A stretch of DNA of 64,000 nt from Actinomadura graeca (GCF_019175365.1 NZ_CP059572.1:3472001-3536000), one strand, 5' to 3'. Counted from the first letter of the stretch, positions 15,601 through 23,212 are shown. A program made the numbers and translations. Notes: generated by a model not told the origin, from the letters alone.

Positions 15601-17150
15601 ACGTCCCCCCGATCCCGTTCGGCATCACCGACCTCCCCGCCGTCCAGTCGCGGGAGGAACTCGCCCTCGACCTCGCGTCCGGCGGGCACCTCTACCTCGC
15701 CGGCTCCGCCCAGTCGGGCCGCTCCACCGCGCTCCGCACCATCGCGGGCGCCCTCGCCGGGTCCTGCTCCCCCTTCGACGCCCACCTGTACGCGATCGAC
15801 TGCGGCGCGGGCGCGCTGCTCCCCCTGATGTCGCTGCCGCACTGCGGCGCCGTCGTCGGCCGCGAGCAGCTCGACCGCTGCGAACGCCTCCTCAACGCCC
15901 TGTCCACCGAGGTCGCCCGCCGCCAGCAGCTCCTCGCCGAGGCGGGCTTCGCCTCCCTCGCCGAGCAGCGCGCCGCCGTCGCCGCCACCGACCGCCTCCC
16001 CTGGATGGTCCTGCTCCTGGACCGCTGGGAGGGCTTCCTCGGCGCGTTCGAGCACTACGACTACGGCCGCCTCGTCGACCAGACCCTCCGCCTCCTGCGC
16101 GAGGGCTCCGCCGTCGGCCTCCGCGCCGTCTTCACCGGCGACCGCTCGGGCCTCGGCGGCCAGGTCTCCACCGTCTTCGACCGGCGGCTCGTGCTGCGCA
16201 TGTCCGACCCCAACGACTACGGCTACGCGGGCCTCCAGGAGAAACAGGTCCCCGCCACGATGCCGCCGGGCCGCGCCCTGGAGGCCGTCTCACCCGGCGC
16301 GCCCCTCCGCGAGTCGCAGATCGGCCTGCTCTCGGACGACCCGTCCGGCACGTCCCAGGTCGCCGCCCTCCAGGAGATCTCCCGCGCCGCCGTCGCCCGC
16401 TACGGCCGCCTCCCCCGCCGCCAGCGCCCCCTCCACGTCGACGAACTCCCCGTCCGCGTCACCTACCGCGAGGCGATGGCCCTGGACGCCGACTTCCTCG
16501 CCCCGTCCGCCCTGTGGGCGCTCGTCGGCGTCGGCGGCGACACCCTCGCCCCCGTCGGCGTCGACCTGCTCAACGAGGGCCCCGGCTTCGCCGTCGCGGG
16601 CCCGCCCCGCTCGGGCCGCTCCACCACCCTCCGCACGATCGTGCACTCCCTGCTCGACCCCGCCGTCGGCGGCGGCCTCGTCCCCGTCGTCCTGATCACC
16701 CCCCGCCGCTCCCCGCTGCGCCTCCTCGCGGGCCGTCCCGGCGTCCTCGGCGTCCTCACCGCCTCCTCCGAGGTCATCGACCTGGAGAAGGCCATCGGCG
16801 AGGAGCACCGCTACGCCGTCATCGTCGACGACGCCGAACTCCTGGACGAGACCGACCTCGACGACGCCCTCCGCGACGTCCTGCGCACCGCCCGCGACGG
16901 CGAGCACGCCGTCGTCATCGGCGGCACCACCGCCGACCTGAGCCGCGGCTACCGCGGCTTCCTCTCCGACACCCGCCGCTCCCGCTCCGGGGTCCTGCTG
17001 TCCATCGACTCCCCCGACGACGGCGACATGTTCGGCCTGCGCCTCCCCCGCAACGCCCCCCTGGCCGGCCCCACCGGCCGCGGCCTCTTCGTGGCCGCCG
17101 GAGCCACCACCCAGATCCAGGTGGCCCTCCCGCCCCCCGCCACCGACTGA
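12654..17150 (+). CDS. EssC/EccC-type FtsK/SpoIIIE ATPase of a type VII secretion-like system
   Basis: This 1498-residue protein has the EssC layout. A ubiquitin/FHA-like N-terminal part spans about 1-210 (the FHA 'GR' is changed to 'GF'), and two membrane helices lie at about 255-300 ('LFSVFGLVMAFAMGQWWWAL'). Three FtsK/SpoIIIE ATPase modules follow. Module 1 is intact: Walker A GTTGAGKSE at about 686, 'FVLIDYKGGAAF', Walker B 'LVLVIDEFAAM'. Modules 2 and 3 have P-loops GSAQSGRST (about 1017) and GPPRSGRST (about 1316), with Arg in place of the catalytic Lys. In known EccC/EssC proteins module 1 is the motor, while later modules bind WXG100 substrates. GAGGAGG precedes the ATG at 12654. No eccB, eccD, eccE or mycosin gene is nearby. 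The convergent operon at 17154-21225 encodes WXG100-type partners. Confidence 0.88.
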   Translation: MRISFTALTGGGPRDVVVTVDSEATVDGIARSLSAALDGHAPLATAPPLPPRFAKAASAGHPAPAPAAAGPRMALWVDGRMLDPQALAVKELRDGAIVAVERRGAAATVRAEPTGLVEVRVVGGPAAGSVHRLGLGVSTIGFGDDVDVRLDDPGVPARSLRITVGVEGVQVEASAMTRAALDGEPLTAPADWPPGGMLTVGSSVLTLAPSAAPDTHLEPLPEGGLAFNRPPRLNPGHHVRRLEVPKRPERNPRERLRLFGAILFSVFGLVMAFAMGQWWWALFALAWPVMTVGEWIGDRLHGRKSYKKALKEYHRKSGEFDGELDRLRREDQAERRALYPDPAEVLLTATGPRRRLWERRRDDPDALHLRLGLADLPARIELSEDVPVPAARQVPVALPLAELGVLGLTGPRRTSRALARWLVAQAAALHSPRDLAVVVLSADQESGEEWNWVRWLPHCAPREGEDCVALVGTDPDSIAHRVTELTIRVTERRRAAQTQSQFLGQGKPADHVPYNILIVLDGARTLRRVPGMPMLLSRGAEYGLYAICVDDEERLLPEECTAVAAWDPDYSGYVRLRGQGLDVLGPVLADQVSPSWTDRVARALAPVRDVSREDAAESIPAQVRLLDLLDMPEPTAEHILRSWTRTNGRATRVPIGLGTGSRPGRSQQHYQIDLRADGPHGLIAGTTGAGKSELLQTLIASLAVANRPDEMTFVLIDYKGGAAFKDCARLPHVVGMVTDLDGHATERALESLAAELRRREEVLLHHGAKDIDDYRDLQRPGDPRPGLPAMPRLVLVIDEFAAMVTDLPDFLTGLVDIGRRGRSLGVHLILATQRPAGVVTADIRANTNLRIALRVTDPDESTDVLDAPDAAQISKSTPGRCYVRSGVSSLHAVQSARIGGRRPGATDRRTTVLPLPWQHLGRPVPGPREAADDQVTDLAVLVQAVDEAARRAGIARQPSPWLNPLPEQVRLAPRAAAGGSVVDVPPIPFGITDLPAVQSREELALDLASGGHLYLAGSAQSGRSTALRTIAGALAGSCSPFDAHLYAIDCGAGALLPLMSLPHCGAVVGREQLDRCERLLNALSTEVARRQQLLAEAGFASLAEQRAAVAATDRLPWMVLLLDRWEGFLGAFEHYDYGRLVDQTLRLLREGSAVGLRAVFTGDRSGLGGQVSTVFDRRLVLRMSDPNDYGYAGLQEKQVPATMPPGRALEAVSPGAPLRESQIGLLSDDPSGTSQVAALQEISRAAVARYGRLPRRQRPLHVDELPVRVTYREAMALDADFLAPSALWALVGVGGDTLAPVGVDLLNEGPGFAVAGPPRSGRSTTLRTIVHSLLDPAVGGGLVPVVLITPRRSPLRLLAGRPGVLGVLTASSEVIDLEKAIGEEHRYAVIVDDAELLDETDLDDALRDVLRTARDGEHAVVIGGTTADLSRGYRGFLSDTRRSRSGVLLSIDSPDDGDMFGLRLPRNAPLAGPTGRGLFVAAGATTQIQVALPPPATD

Positions 17151-17153
17151 CCC

Positions 17154-17735
17154 TCAAGCGGGCTTCGGGCCGCACCGGTGGATCTCCCCGAACCGCCTCT
17201 CCGCGATCCGCATGAAATCCACCATGTCCCGAACCGCATCCCGCCCCCGCACCACCGGCGCGAAGTCGATGCTGATCCAGGGGCGCTTTTTTCCGCATGA
17301 GAACACTGCGATCACATAGTTGGGTCTTGCGACGGCGCCTGCGGTGGGAACCACGACGGCCAAACCCTTGCCCAGCTCCGCCGGAATCGGATGAGTGACC
17401 TGCCCTTCCAATTTTTCCCGCAGCGAGTCAGCCGTCTTGTCCCCGTCATTGAATGACCAGACGATGCCCAGTGGCGCTTCCCGTTCCTTGACATGCGCCA
17501 GACACAGTCCGTTGTCGGTCTGCGGCCCCGACCACCGGACCGTGACGGGCATCGTGAGACCGGTTGACCTGCGAAAAGCCGTTTCCGGCACCAGGTCACA
17601 GAGATAGGGAACACTGTCCGTGATCGGCCGCAAATCTGGAGCACTCCCTGCTTTCCGGCTCCCGCCATCACATGCCGCCGACCCGATCGCCAACGCCGCG
17701 ACCAGCATCACCCAGGCAACCGCCCTATTCGTCAT
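17154..17735 (-). CDS. DUF3558-like lipoprotein, copy 2
   Basis: This 193-residue protein has a signal peptide ending in the lipobox-like 'AIGSAAC' (Cys at about 22), so it should be anchored outside the membrane. Four later Cys ('YLCDLVPE', 'GLCLAHV', 'FSCGKK', 'HRCGPK') are shared with the paralogue at 17913-18485 and probably form disulfides. The 37 C-terminal residues are encoded by DNA almost identical to the paralogue, while the rest has diverged to roughly half identity. It ends 3 bases from the convergent EssC-like gene. Family assignment to DUF3558-like actinobacterial lipoproteins is from memory. The molecular role is unknown. Confidence 0.72.
   Translation of the reverse strand: MTNRAVAWVMLVAALAIGSAACDGGSRKAGSAPDLRPITDSVPYLCDLVPETAFRRSTGLTMPVTVRWSGPQTDNGLCLAHVKEREAPLGIVWSFNDGDKTADSLREKLEGQVTHPIPAELGKGLAVVVPTAGAVARPNYVIAVFSCGKKRPWISIDFAPVVRGRDAVRDMVDFMRIAERRFGEIHRCGPKPA
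17170..17270. repeat. 101-bp direct repeat, copy A (in lipoprotein 2)
   Basis: The block matches 17929-18029 with one mismatch in 101 bases (C at 17202, A at 17961). It covers the last coding segment of both lipoprotein genes. Sequence on either side is clearly diverged. Confidence 0.95.
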
Positions 17736-17742
17736 CGTTGGC

Positions 17743-17906
17743 TCAGCTCAAGAACTCATTAAGGGCAGGTCCACCAAGGGACTCCACCGGACGCGACCAC
17801 GGCGGGTTCTCGTCTGCGGCCAAAGGCTCTCCGTCCAGGCCCGAAACCTTGAAGCGGCCGTGAGCCGCGAGGAAGAGGCGACCATATGATTGAACAGGCG
17901 TTCCAT
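17743..17906 (-). pseudogene. Remnant of the 718-aa T7SS-associated gene (C-terminal fragment)
   Basis: Just after the stop of lipoprotein 1, the minus strand reads 'MERLFNHMVASS' in one frame. It continues in another frame as 'LAAHGRFKVSGLDGEPL...' and 'PPWSRPVESLGGPALNEFLS'. These line up with residues about 622-672 of the large protein at 18482-20638 ('ERLFNQLIVSSLVSHGR', 'PPRIRPAESLDGAALESFL'). The change of frame and the early stop make this a broken copy. With lipoprotein 2 it forms a truncated duplicate of the end of the operon. A 63-codon ORF (17743-17934) covers most of it but is unlikely to be a gene. Confidence 0.65.
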
Positions 17907-17912
17907 GTACCT

Positions 17913-18485
17913 CTAAATTGGTTTCGGACCGCACCGGTGGATCTCCCCGAACCGCCTCTCAGCGATCCGCATGAAATCCACCATGTCCCGAACCGCATCC
18001 CGCCCCCGCACCACCGGCGCGAAGTCGATACGCACCCACGGCCGCTTCCCCCCACACTCGAACACCGCGATGACATAGTTCGGCCGGGGATATGCGATAC
18101 TGAAGGGAAGGACCACGGCGAGTCCTTCGCCCAAATCTCCGGGAAGAGTGAATGTCGGCACCTCGGACCGCTTTTCGCGTTGCAACCGGAGGGTGCTTTC
18201 GGCATCTCGGAAGGACCAGTGCAAACCAAGCGGTGCGTCGCGCCCTGCAGCCCGGGCAAGGCACAGTCCACTGTCAATCTGGGGACCGTCGAATCTCGCC
18301 GTCACCGGCACCTTCAAGCCCGTTACCCTGCGGAAACCCGCTTCAGGGACGAGATCACAAAGATACGGAGCACCATCAACAACCGGCCGCAGATCCGGCG
18401 CGGCCTTCTTCTCTGCTTGACAGCCCGCCACTCCGGACAGCACGACTGGAAAAACCACGCCCAGTGCGGCGACTGACTTCTTCAT
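17913..18485 (-). CDS. DUF3558-like lipoprotein, copy 1
   Basis: This 190-residue protein has a short signal peptide 'MKKSVAALGVVFPVVLSGVA' followed by 'GC', a good lipobox (VAGC). The remainder has the same four Cys and the same start motif 'APDLRPVVDGAPYLCDLVPE' as the copy at 17154. Its ATG overlaps the stop of the 718-residue gene as ATGA, so it belongs to the WXG100 operon. A surface lipoprotein co-expressed with WXG100 proteins suggests an envelope partner of the secretion system; this is inference. Confidence 0.75.
   Translation of the reverse strand: MKKSVAALGVVFPVVLSGVAGCQAEKKAAPDLRPVVDGAPYLCDLVPEAGFRRVTGLKVPVTARFDGPQIDSGLCLARAAGRDAPLGLHWSFRDAESTLRLQREKRSEVPTFTLPGDLGEGLAVVLPFSIAYPRPNYVIAVFECGGKRPWVRIDFAPVVRGRDAVRDMVDFMRIAERRFGEIHRCGPKPI
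17929..18029. repeat. 101-bp direct repeat, copy B (in lipoprotein 1)
   Basis: This is the partner of 17170-17270, offset by 759 bases in the same orientation. Confidence 0.95.
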
Positions 18486-20638
18486 CGCTGTACGCTCGGA
18501 GCGACGCTCTTGCCATCAGGACCTTTGAAGTTCCCCGCGGCGACCTTCTGACCATTTTCCAGCGCCAACTGCGCTCGTTCAGTCAAGGAATCGACCTTGA
18601 GTTTCTCGTTGGCCCAATTAAGGAAGCTTTCAAGAGCGGCACCATCAAGCGACTCTGCTGGGCGAATCCTCGGCGGGTGATCCTTCGTCGCGAAGCTTCT
18701 CCCCCTCAGATCCTGACTCTCTATCCTGCCGTGCGACACCAGGGAGGAGACGATCAACTGGTTAAAGAGGCGTTCAATCCCTCCGGTCTCGGTGGTGGGG
18801 GCGAGGATGGTGGGTTCGGAGCCGTCGGCCAGGCGTTTGGCGAGCCAGTCGGTCATGAGGGTGGTGGTTTTCGTGGAGGCGTCGGCGTACGCCTTGCCCG
18901 CGGCCGGGGAGCGGGACGCGACCAGGTCGGTGCCGAGGGGCAGGAGGCCGAGGCCGTAGCCGACGTACTTGCGCATGCGTTCGAGGTCCTCGGCCAGGCG
19001 GGCCTCCTCGGCGCCGACGGACTGGTGCCGGGCTTCGAGGAGGTGGCCGAACATGCGGCCTTCGCCGGCGATGGTGTTGGAGAGGTCGCCGTGCCGGGCG
19101 ACGGTGCCGTTGACGGCGAGCTTGGTGTGGGCGAGCTGGCCCATGAGGAGCTTCTCGTAGGCTCCGGCGTCGCGGGTGACGTCGAGGAGGAGATGGTCCA
19201 GGTCCTCGCCGGTCAGGCCGGTGGAGCCCGGCCGCTCGTCGTAGGCGGAGAGGCGGACGATGTCGTGGAGGCGGTCGAGGTGGGCGACCAGGACCGCGGC
19301 CATGGCGGGGCGGAGGCCGGAGAGCTCGTCGTAGTGGCGGGGGCGCGCGAGGGCGTCGCTCAGGCTGCCGCCGGCGAGGGCCGCGAGGGGGCTCTTGTCG
19401 CCGATCTTGAGTTTGCCGTCCTTGACCTCGACGTTCGCGCGGGCGTCGTCGGCGAGGATCTTGCCGATGGCGAAGGCCAGGCGGGACGACTCGGGGTCGT
19501 GGCCGGTGGCGGCCGCCTCGATGGTCGTGCCGAGGGCGGCGCCGTGGTCGGTCTGCCCCCAGGTGGCGCGGCGGTCGTGCAGGAGGTATTCGAGGTTGGT
19601 GAGCCGGATCGTGGGCTGGGGCCCTGTGGCCAGCGGGGCGTCGGGGTGGTGGTTCAGGAGGGCTTGGGCGGCTTCTCTGCCCGAGGCTCCGGCCGCCTCT
19701 AAGAGGGGTGAGAGGAAGTCGGTCTTGCCGTCGCCCTTGGCCTTCGACGGGTCGAGGGCGTTGCCGAGGTTGTAGCGTCCCGCGAGGTCGGGGAGCGGGG
19801 CCTCGCCCAGGTTCTTCCTGATGCCGCTGTCGAAGGCGACCATGTCGTTGCCGACGACGTCGATGAACCGGGTGGAGAAGCGGGTGTCGGACGAGCCGAT
19901 GAGCGTGGCGAGGGACTGGTAGCCGGCCGTGCCGTTCGGGAGGGTCGCGCGGGGCGGGAAGGTGGTGCGGCCCGCCTCGCGGAGGCCGGTGAGGTAGTCG
20001 TCGCCGAGGTACGCCTTGCCGTGCGGGTCGGTGGCGAGGGCGAGGCTCCGGCCGAGGAGGGCGAGGACGGCGCGGGTGTCGGCGGCGCGGGCGTCGGTGC
20101 CGGGGCGGTGCCGGTTGAGGTCGCCCGCGAGTCCGAGGGAGAGGGCCATCGGGAGCTTGAGGAGTTCCTCCGGCCCGAGGGATTCGAGGAGGCCCTTGGC
20201 GAACATCGGGGTGAGGTCGTCCGGGCGGAGACGGCGGAGGGCCGCCTGGGCGGAGGCGTCGCCGTGCGCCGCGCGGCGGAACGTGTCGGCCTTCCGGCGG
20301 CCGTCGGCGTAGGCGACCTGGTCGGTGTAGCGGTCGGGGAGCTTGAGGTAGGTGCCGTCGGGGCGGCAGACGGTGAAGGCGAGGCCCTGCCGGTCGAGGT
20401 CGTGGACGAGGACGGTCCGGCGGCGCAGGTCGGACGCGGCGCCGTCGGCCCAGTCGGCGATGCGTTTGATCTCCATCGCGGGGGCGGTGCTGACCCCGGC
20501 GCCGTGCAGGGCCTGCCAGAGTTCGTCGGCGAGCCGGCGGAGTCCCGGTGCCGCCGCGGTCATCTGCCGGGTCATGTGCTCGAACTCGGTGAGCTTCACC
20601 CCGCAGGTGTCGGGCCCGAGCCAGCCGTCCTTGGTCAT
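18482..20638 (-). CDS. 718-aa protein of unknown function linked to WXG100 genes (DUF6571-like)
   Basis: This large, mostly helical protein has no signal peptide. The N-terminal ~90 residues ('FEHMTRQMTAAAPGLRRLAD', 'IKRIADWADGAASDLRRRTV') look like a helical hairpin. The middle carries segments such as 'LESLGPEELLKLPMALSLGL' and 'DLAGRYNLGNALDPSKAKGD'. A Gly-rich hydrophobic stretch 'YVGYGLGLLPLGTDLVASRS' lies near 545-565. It resembles the actinobacterial family I recall as DUF6571. The ATG at 20638 overlaps the preceding small gene as ATGA and its stop overlaps the lipoprotein start, so four genes are tightly coupled. It could be a secreted substrate, an effector or an assembly factor. No catalytic motif is recognisable. 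Confidence 0.7.
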   Translation of the reverse strand: MTKDGWLGPDTCGVKLTEFEHMTRQMTAAAPGLRRLADELWQALHGAGVSTAPAMEIKRIADWADGAASDLRRRTVLVHDLDRQGLAFTVCRPDGTYLKLPDRYTDQVAYADGRRKADTFRRAAHGDASAQAALRRLRPDDLTPMFAKGLLESLGPEELLKLPMALSLGLAGDLNRHRPGTDARAADTRAVLALLGRSLALATDPHGKAYLGDDYLTGLREAGRTTFPPRATLPNGTAGYQSLATLIGSSDTRFSTRFIDVVGNDMVAFDSGIRKNLGEAPLPDLAGRYNLGNALDPSKAKGDGKTDFLSPLLEAAGASGREAAQALLNHHPDAPLATGPQPTIRLTNLEYLLHDRRATWGQTDHGAALGTTIEAAATGHDPESSRLAFAIGKILADDARANVEVKDGKLKIGDKSPLAALAGGSLSDALARPRHYDELSGLRPAMAAVLVAHLDRLHDIVRLSAYDERPGSTGLTGEDLDHLLLDVTRDAGAYEKLLMGQLAHTKLAVNGTVARHGDLSNTIAGEGRMFGHLLEARHQSVGAEEARLAEDLERMRKYVGYGLGLLPLGTDLVASRSPAAGKAYADASTKTTTLMTDWLAKRLADGSEPTILAPTTETGGIERLFNQLIVSSLVSHGRIESQDLRGRSFATKDHPPRIRPAESLDGAALESFLNWANEKLKVDSLTERAQLALENGQKVAAGNFKGPDGKSVAPSVQR

Positions 20639-20868
20639 GCGCGGCGGAGGGCGTCTTCGACGAGGCCGAGCGCCTTGCGGAGTTCGGCGTGCAGGGCGGA
20701 GTCGCTGCTCTCCAGCCTCCGGGCGAAGTCGCGGGCGCTGGTGCCGCCGACCCAGGCGTGGTCGTCCATCGCGCGCCGGGACGCGGTGAAGGTGTGCCAG
20801 TGCTCGTCGGAGAGCGCCCGCAGGCGCGCCAGCAGGAACTGCAGGCGGGCGGCTTCGGCCTCGTTCAC
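20635..20868 (-). CDS. Small WXG100-like partner protein (WVG motif)
   Basis: This 77-residue helical-hairpin protein has two helices separated by 'DDHAWVGGTSARDFARRL'. The Trp-Val-Gly sits where WXG100 proteins carry their turn motif. It is somewhat short for the family (usually ~100). GGAGGAAGG stands directly before GTG 20868. It lies downstream of the typical WXG100 gene and overlaps the 718-residue gene, so the two small proteins may form a heterodimer as EsxA/EsxB do. That pairing is inference. Confidence 0.7.
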   Translation of the reverse strand: MNEAEAARLQFLLARLRALSDEHWHTFTASRRAMDDHAWVGGTSARDFARRLESSDSALHAELRKALGLVEDALRRA

Positions 20869-20895
20869 CCTTCCTCCCAGGCTCGGACGGAAAAG

Positions 20896-20932
20896 GCGGG
20901 TCCCGGCCTCGGGGGGATGGGCCGGGACCCGC
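20896..20932 (-). terminator. Strong hairpin with T-tract between the two WXG100-type genes
   Basis: A perfect 13-bp stem (arms 20896-20908 and 20920-20932, GCGGGTCCCGGCC) encloses an 11-nt loop. On the minus strand it is followed by CCTTTTCC. Inside an otherwise co-oriented operon this looks like a partial terminator that would give more mRNA of the first WXG100 gene than of the genes behind it. Confidence 0.75.
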
Positions 20933-20952
20933 GGTCCTTGGGGGGTGAGGCG

Positions 20953-21225
20953 TCAGCGGGTGGCGGCCTCGATGTTCTGCTGGGACTTCTTGATGTCCTG
21001 GCCGCCCTGTTCGAGGGCGAGGGCCATCTTGTCGAAGGCCGTCTTGGCCTCGGCCCAGGCGGAGCGGAACCGGTCGGCGCCGGGGCCCCACCAGACCTGT
21101 GAGCTGCTCACCGTGCGGCCGTTGAGGTCCTTGATCAACGCATCGAGGTTGCGTGAGTGCTTGCTGAAGATCCGGGACAGCTCTTCCAGTTCGCCGATGT
21201 TGGCGCCGCGCTTGTCACCGCTCAC
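20953..21225 (-). CDS. WXG100-family (EsxA-like) protein
   Basis: This 90-residue protein has two helices around 'SQVWWGPGADRFRSAW', a classic WXG turn motif. Residues 8-40 form an amphipathic helix ('IGELEELSRIFSKHSRNLDA'), and the C-terminal helix ends 'QNIEAATR'. WXG100 proteins are dimeric substrates exported by EccC/EssC ATPases. The GTG start at 21225 has AAAGG 7 bases upstream. It is the promoter-proximal gene of the operon, separated from the rest by a hairpin. A canonical C-terminal YxxxD/E signal is not evident. Confidence 0.88.
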   Translation of the reverse strand: MSGDKRGANIGELEELSRIFSKHSRNLDALIKDLNGRTVSSSQVWWGPGADRFRSAWAEAKTAFDKMALALEQGGQDIKKSQQNIEAATR

Positions 21226-21518
21226 CGTTCGACCTTTCGTCGCCGGAACGCTTTCTCTGCCCTGCCGTCAAGAATGGCGACAGCCTACGCCCCTACGATC
21301 ACGCGAATCCAGCGGCCGCACCTCCGAAACGGCCACAATCCCGCCATCGAACCTTGTCCGGATGTGGACACCACGCCCGTGCCAGGTGGGCGTTTACGAC
21401 AGCCCGGGTGACGCAGCGCTATCCCGTGACGTGCACCATTACCGTACGTCAAGGAGTTTTCAGAGCGAGGCGGACAGCACATTATCCGGGAAACACTTCA
21501 TTGCCCGGAAAGCGACCC

Positions 21519-22061
21519 TCACCGGGAGGGGAGGTCCGGGTCGTTGACCGGCCGCGCGGACGGGTCCAGGACACGCTCCCCGATCAGGGTGATCTGCTCG
21601 CCCCGGGTCCGGAACTCGAAGCGGCGCCGGACCGACTGGGTGAGCTTGCCGGTGTCGTAGCGGACCTCGGTGTGCTCGACCGCCTCCAGGGTGATGCGGT
21701 CGCCGGCCCGGGTGGCCTTGCCCGCTTCCAGGCGGGTGCGGGCGCCGGTGTAGGCGGGGCCGCCCTCGACCGGGGCGCGGTTGCGGGTCTCCAGCTCGCG
21801 GACGGCCCGTTCCTGGACGTGCGCGACGCGCGGGGAGATCCGGACGCCGAGGACCTCGGCGGGAGGGCGCCGGTCGTGGTGCCGCTGCTGGACGAGGGCC
21901 TGGGAGCGGCGCTCCAGCAGGGTGCTCGCGGCGGCGGTCAGCTGCCGGGTCGTCTCGGCGTCCACGGCGGGCGGGATCCGCGGGACGGCGGACGACGCGG
22001 GCAGCAGCGCGCATCCGGCCAGGACGATCGCCAGGCCGGCCCGGGTCCACTGGCGAACCAT
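21519..22061 (-). CDS. Lipoprotein of unknown function
   Basis: This 180-residue protein has a clear lipoprotein signal ('RAGLAIVLAGC', lipobox LAGC at about 14-17). The mature part is charged, with 'AETTRQLTAAASTLLERRSQ' and 'VQERAVRELETRNRAPVEGG'. A beta-rich end follows, with repeated basic and acidic strands ('RYDTGKLTQSVRRRFEFRTR'). GGAGGAGG lies just before the ATG at 22061, which I prefer to the ATG at 22079. It is the gene after the CobW-like one, 44 bases away. I do not recognise the family. Confidence 0.68.
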   Translation of the reverse strand: MVRQWTRAGLAIVLAGCALLPASSAVPRIPPAVDAETTRQLTAAASTLLERRSQALVQQRHHDRRPPAEVLGVRISPRVAHVQERAVRELETRNRAPVEGGPAYTGARTRLEAGKATRAGDRITLEAVEHTEVRYDTGKLTQSVRRRFEFRTRGEQITLIGERVLDPSARPVNDPDLPSR

Positions 22062-22105
22062 CGGCCTCCTCCGCAGCATCCGAGCCGAACATACACCGGC
22101 CGGGC

Positions 22106-23212
22106 TCAGCCGAGGGCTCCCGCGAAGGGGTCGGTATAGGTCTCCCAGGCGCCGGAGCCGGCGAGCATCTCCTCGGGGGTGAGGAGGCAGCCGTCCAGGA
22201 TCGTGGTGAGGGCGGCGCGGTCGACGGCGGGGCCGGTGAAGGAGACCAGCTGCGTCCGGTCGCCGAGCTTGGGCCGCCAGTCGAGCGCGGCGGCGGCGCG
22301 GCGGGCGGGCGGCTCGTCCGGCCAGGCGGAGGCGGGACGGGCGGCGAGCCAGGGGCCGTGGTCCTCGATCACGAGGAGCCCGGCCACGCAGTCCCAGGAC
22401 AGCAGGGAGCCCGGGCGGTTGGCGAGCCAGATGCGGCCGCGGCTCCGGACGGCGGCGGCGGCGAGCGCGGGCAGGGCGTCGTGGAACCGGACGGGGTGCA
22501 GCGGGCGGAGGCGGCGCCAGAGGACGGTGCTGAGGCCGTCCGACTCCCGGTCGCAGGGCAGCCGCAGCGTCGCCGGGGAGACCTTGGCGGCGAGGTCGGC
22601 GGCGGCGACGGGGACGACCGGGGGCAGCAGCTCGTCCAGGAGCGTCACGGGGGTGCCGGCGCCGAGGTGGTCCAGGACGGTCTCCGCGAGGCCGCCCGGG
22701 GAGGACAGGACGAGGCCGGACGCGTACTCGATCTGCCGCGCGAGCGTCTCGGCGACGCGGCGGTCGTCGTCGGGGGCGGCGGTGAGGGCGCGGGTGCCGA
22801 GGGGGTCGGCGCAGGCCAGGTCGTGCAGCAGCAGGCCGGGGGCGACGGCGGTCAGGACACCGGCGAGGTGGACGCCCGTGACCCGGGCCAGCGGCGGGGC
22901 GACGGCGGCGGGCTCGACCGATCCCCAGGTCTCGATGACGACGAGGCTCGCGTCGGCGGAGAGCCGGGCGACGGCGGGCAGGAGGTCCTCGCGGACGGCG
23001 CGGGTCACGCGGCCGTCGTCGACGCGCACGCCGGCGCGCTCCCGGACGCCCCACGCGTCCAGCACCACGCGCTCCACCCGCCCGCGGGCGGCGCCGCGGA
23101 GGTCGTGGTGGACGGCGACGGCGTGCGGGGCGGACGCCAGGAGCCGGTGGACGGTCGCTCCGCGCGCCTCGGCGTGCAGGCCGGACACGATGACGACGGG
23201 GATGCTCGGCAC
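22106..23212 (-). CDS. CobW/COG0523-like protein lacking the P-loop
   Basis: This 368-residue protein follows the COG0523 layout: N-terminal 'IPVVIVSGLHAEARGATVHR' where family members have the G-F-L-G-A-G-K-T-T P-loop, a central 'ASLVVIETWGSVEPAAVAPP' corresponding to the switch/ETTG region, and a C-terminal CobW_C-like part ('GRIWLANRPGSLLSWDCVAG', 'RRAAAALDWRPKLGDRTQLV'). The P-loop Lys and the metal-binding CxCC motif are missing, so GTP hydrolysis in the usual way is unlikely. AGGAGGAGG precedes GTG 23212. A possible Zur-type site lies just upstream. A degenerate, zinc-responsive member of the family is my best reading. Confidence 0.65.
   Translation of the reverse strand: MPSIPVVIVSGLHAEARGATVHRLLASAPHAVAVHHDLRGAARGRVERVVLDAWGVRERAGVRVDDGRVTRAVREDLLPAVARLSADASLVVIETWGSVEPAAVAPPLARVTGVHLAGVLTAVAPGLLLHDLACADPLGTRALTAAPDDDRRVAETLARQIEYASGLVLSSPGGLAETVLDHLGAGTPVTLLDELLPPVVPVAAADLAAKVSPATLRLPCDRESDGLSTVLWRRLRPLHPVRFHDALPALAAAAVRSRGRIWLANRPGSLLSWDCVAGLLVIEDHGPWLAARPASAWPDEPPARRAAAALDWRPKLGDRTQLVSFTGPAVDRAALTTILDGCLLTPEEMLAGSGAWETYTDPFAGALG

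Noticed and set aside
17743..17934. 63-codon ORF between the two lipoprotein genes as a real gene
   Set aside because: Its C-terminal part matches the large upstream protein, and the homology continues in another frame at the 5' end, so it is better explained as a pseudogene remnant.
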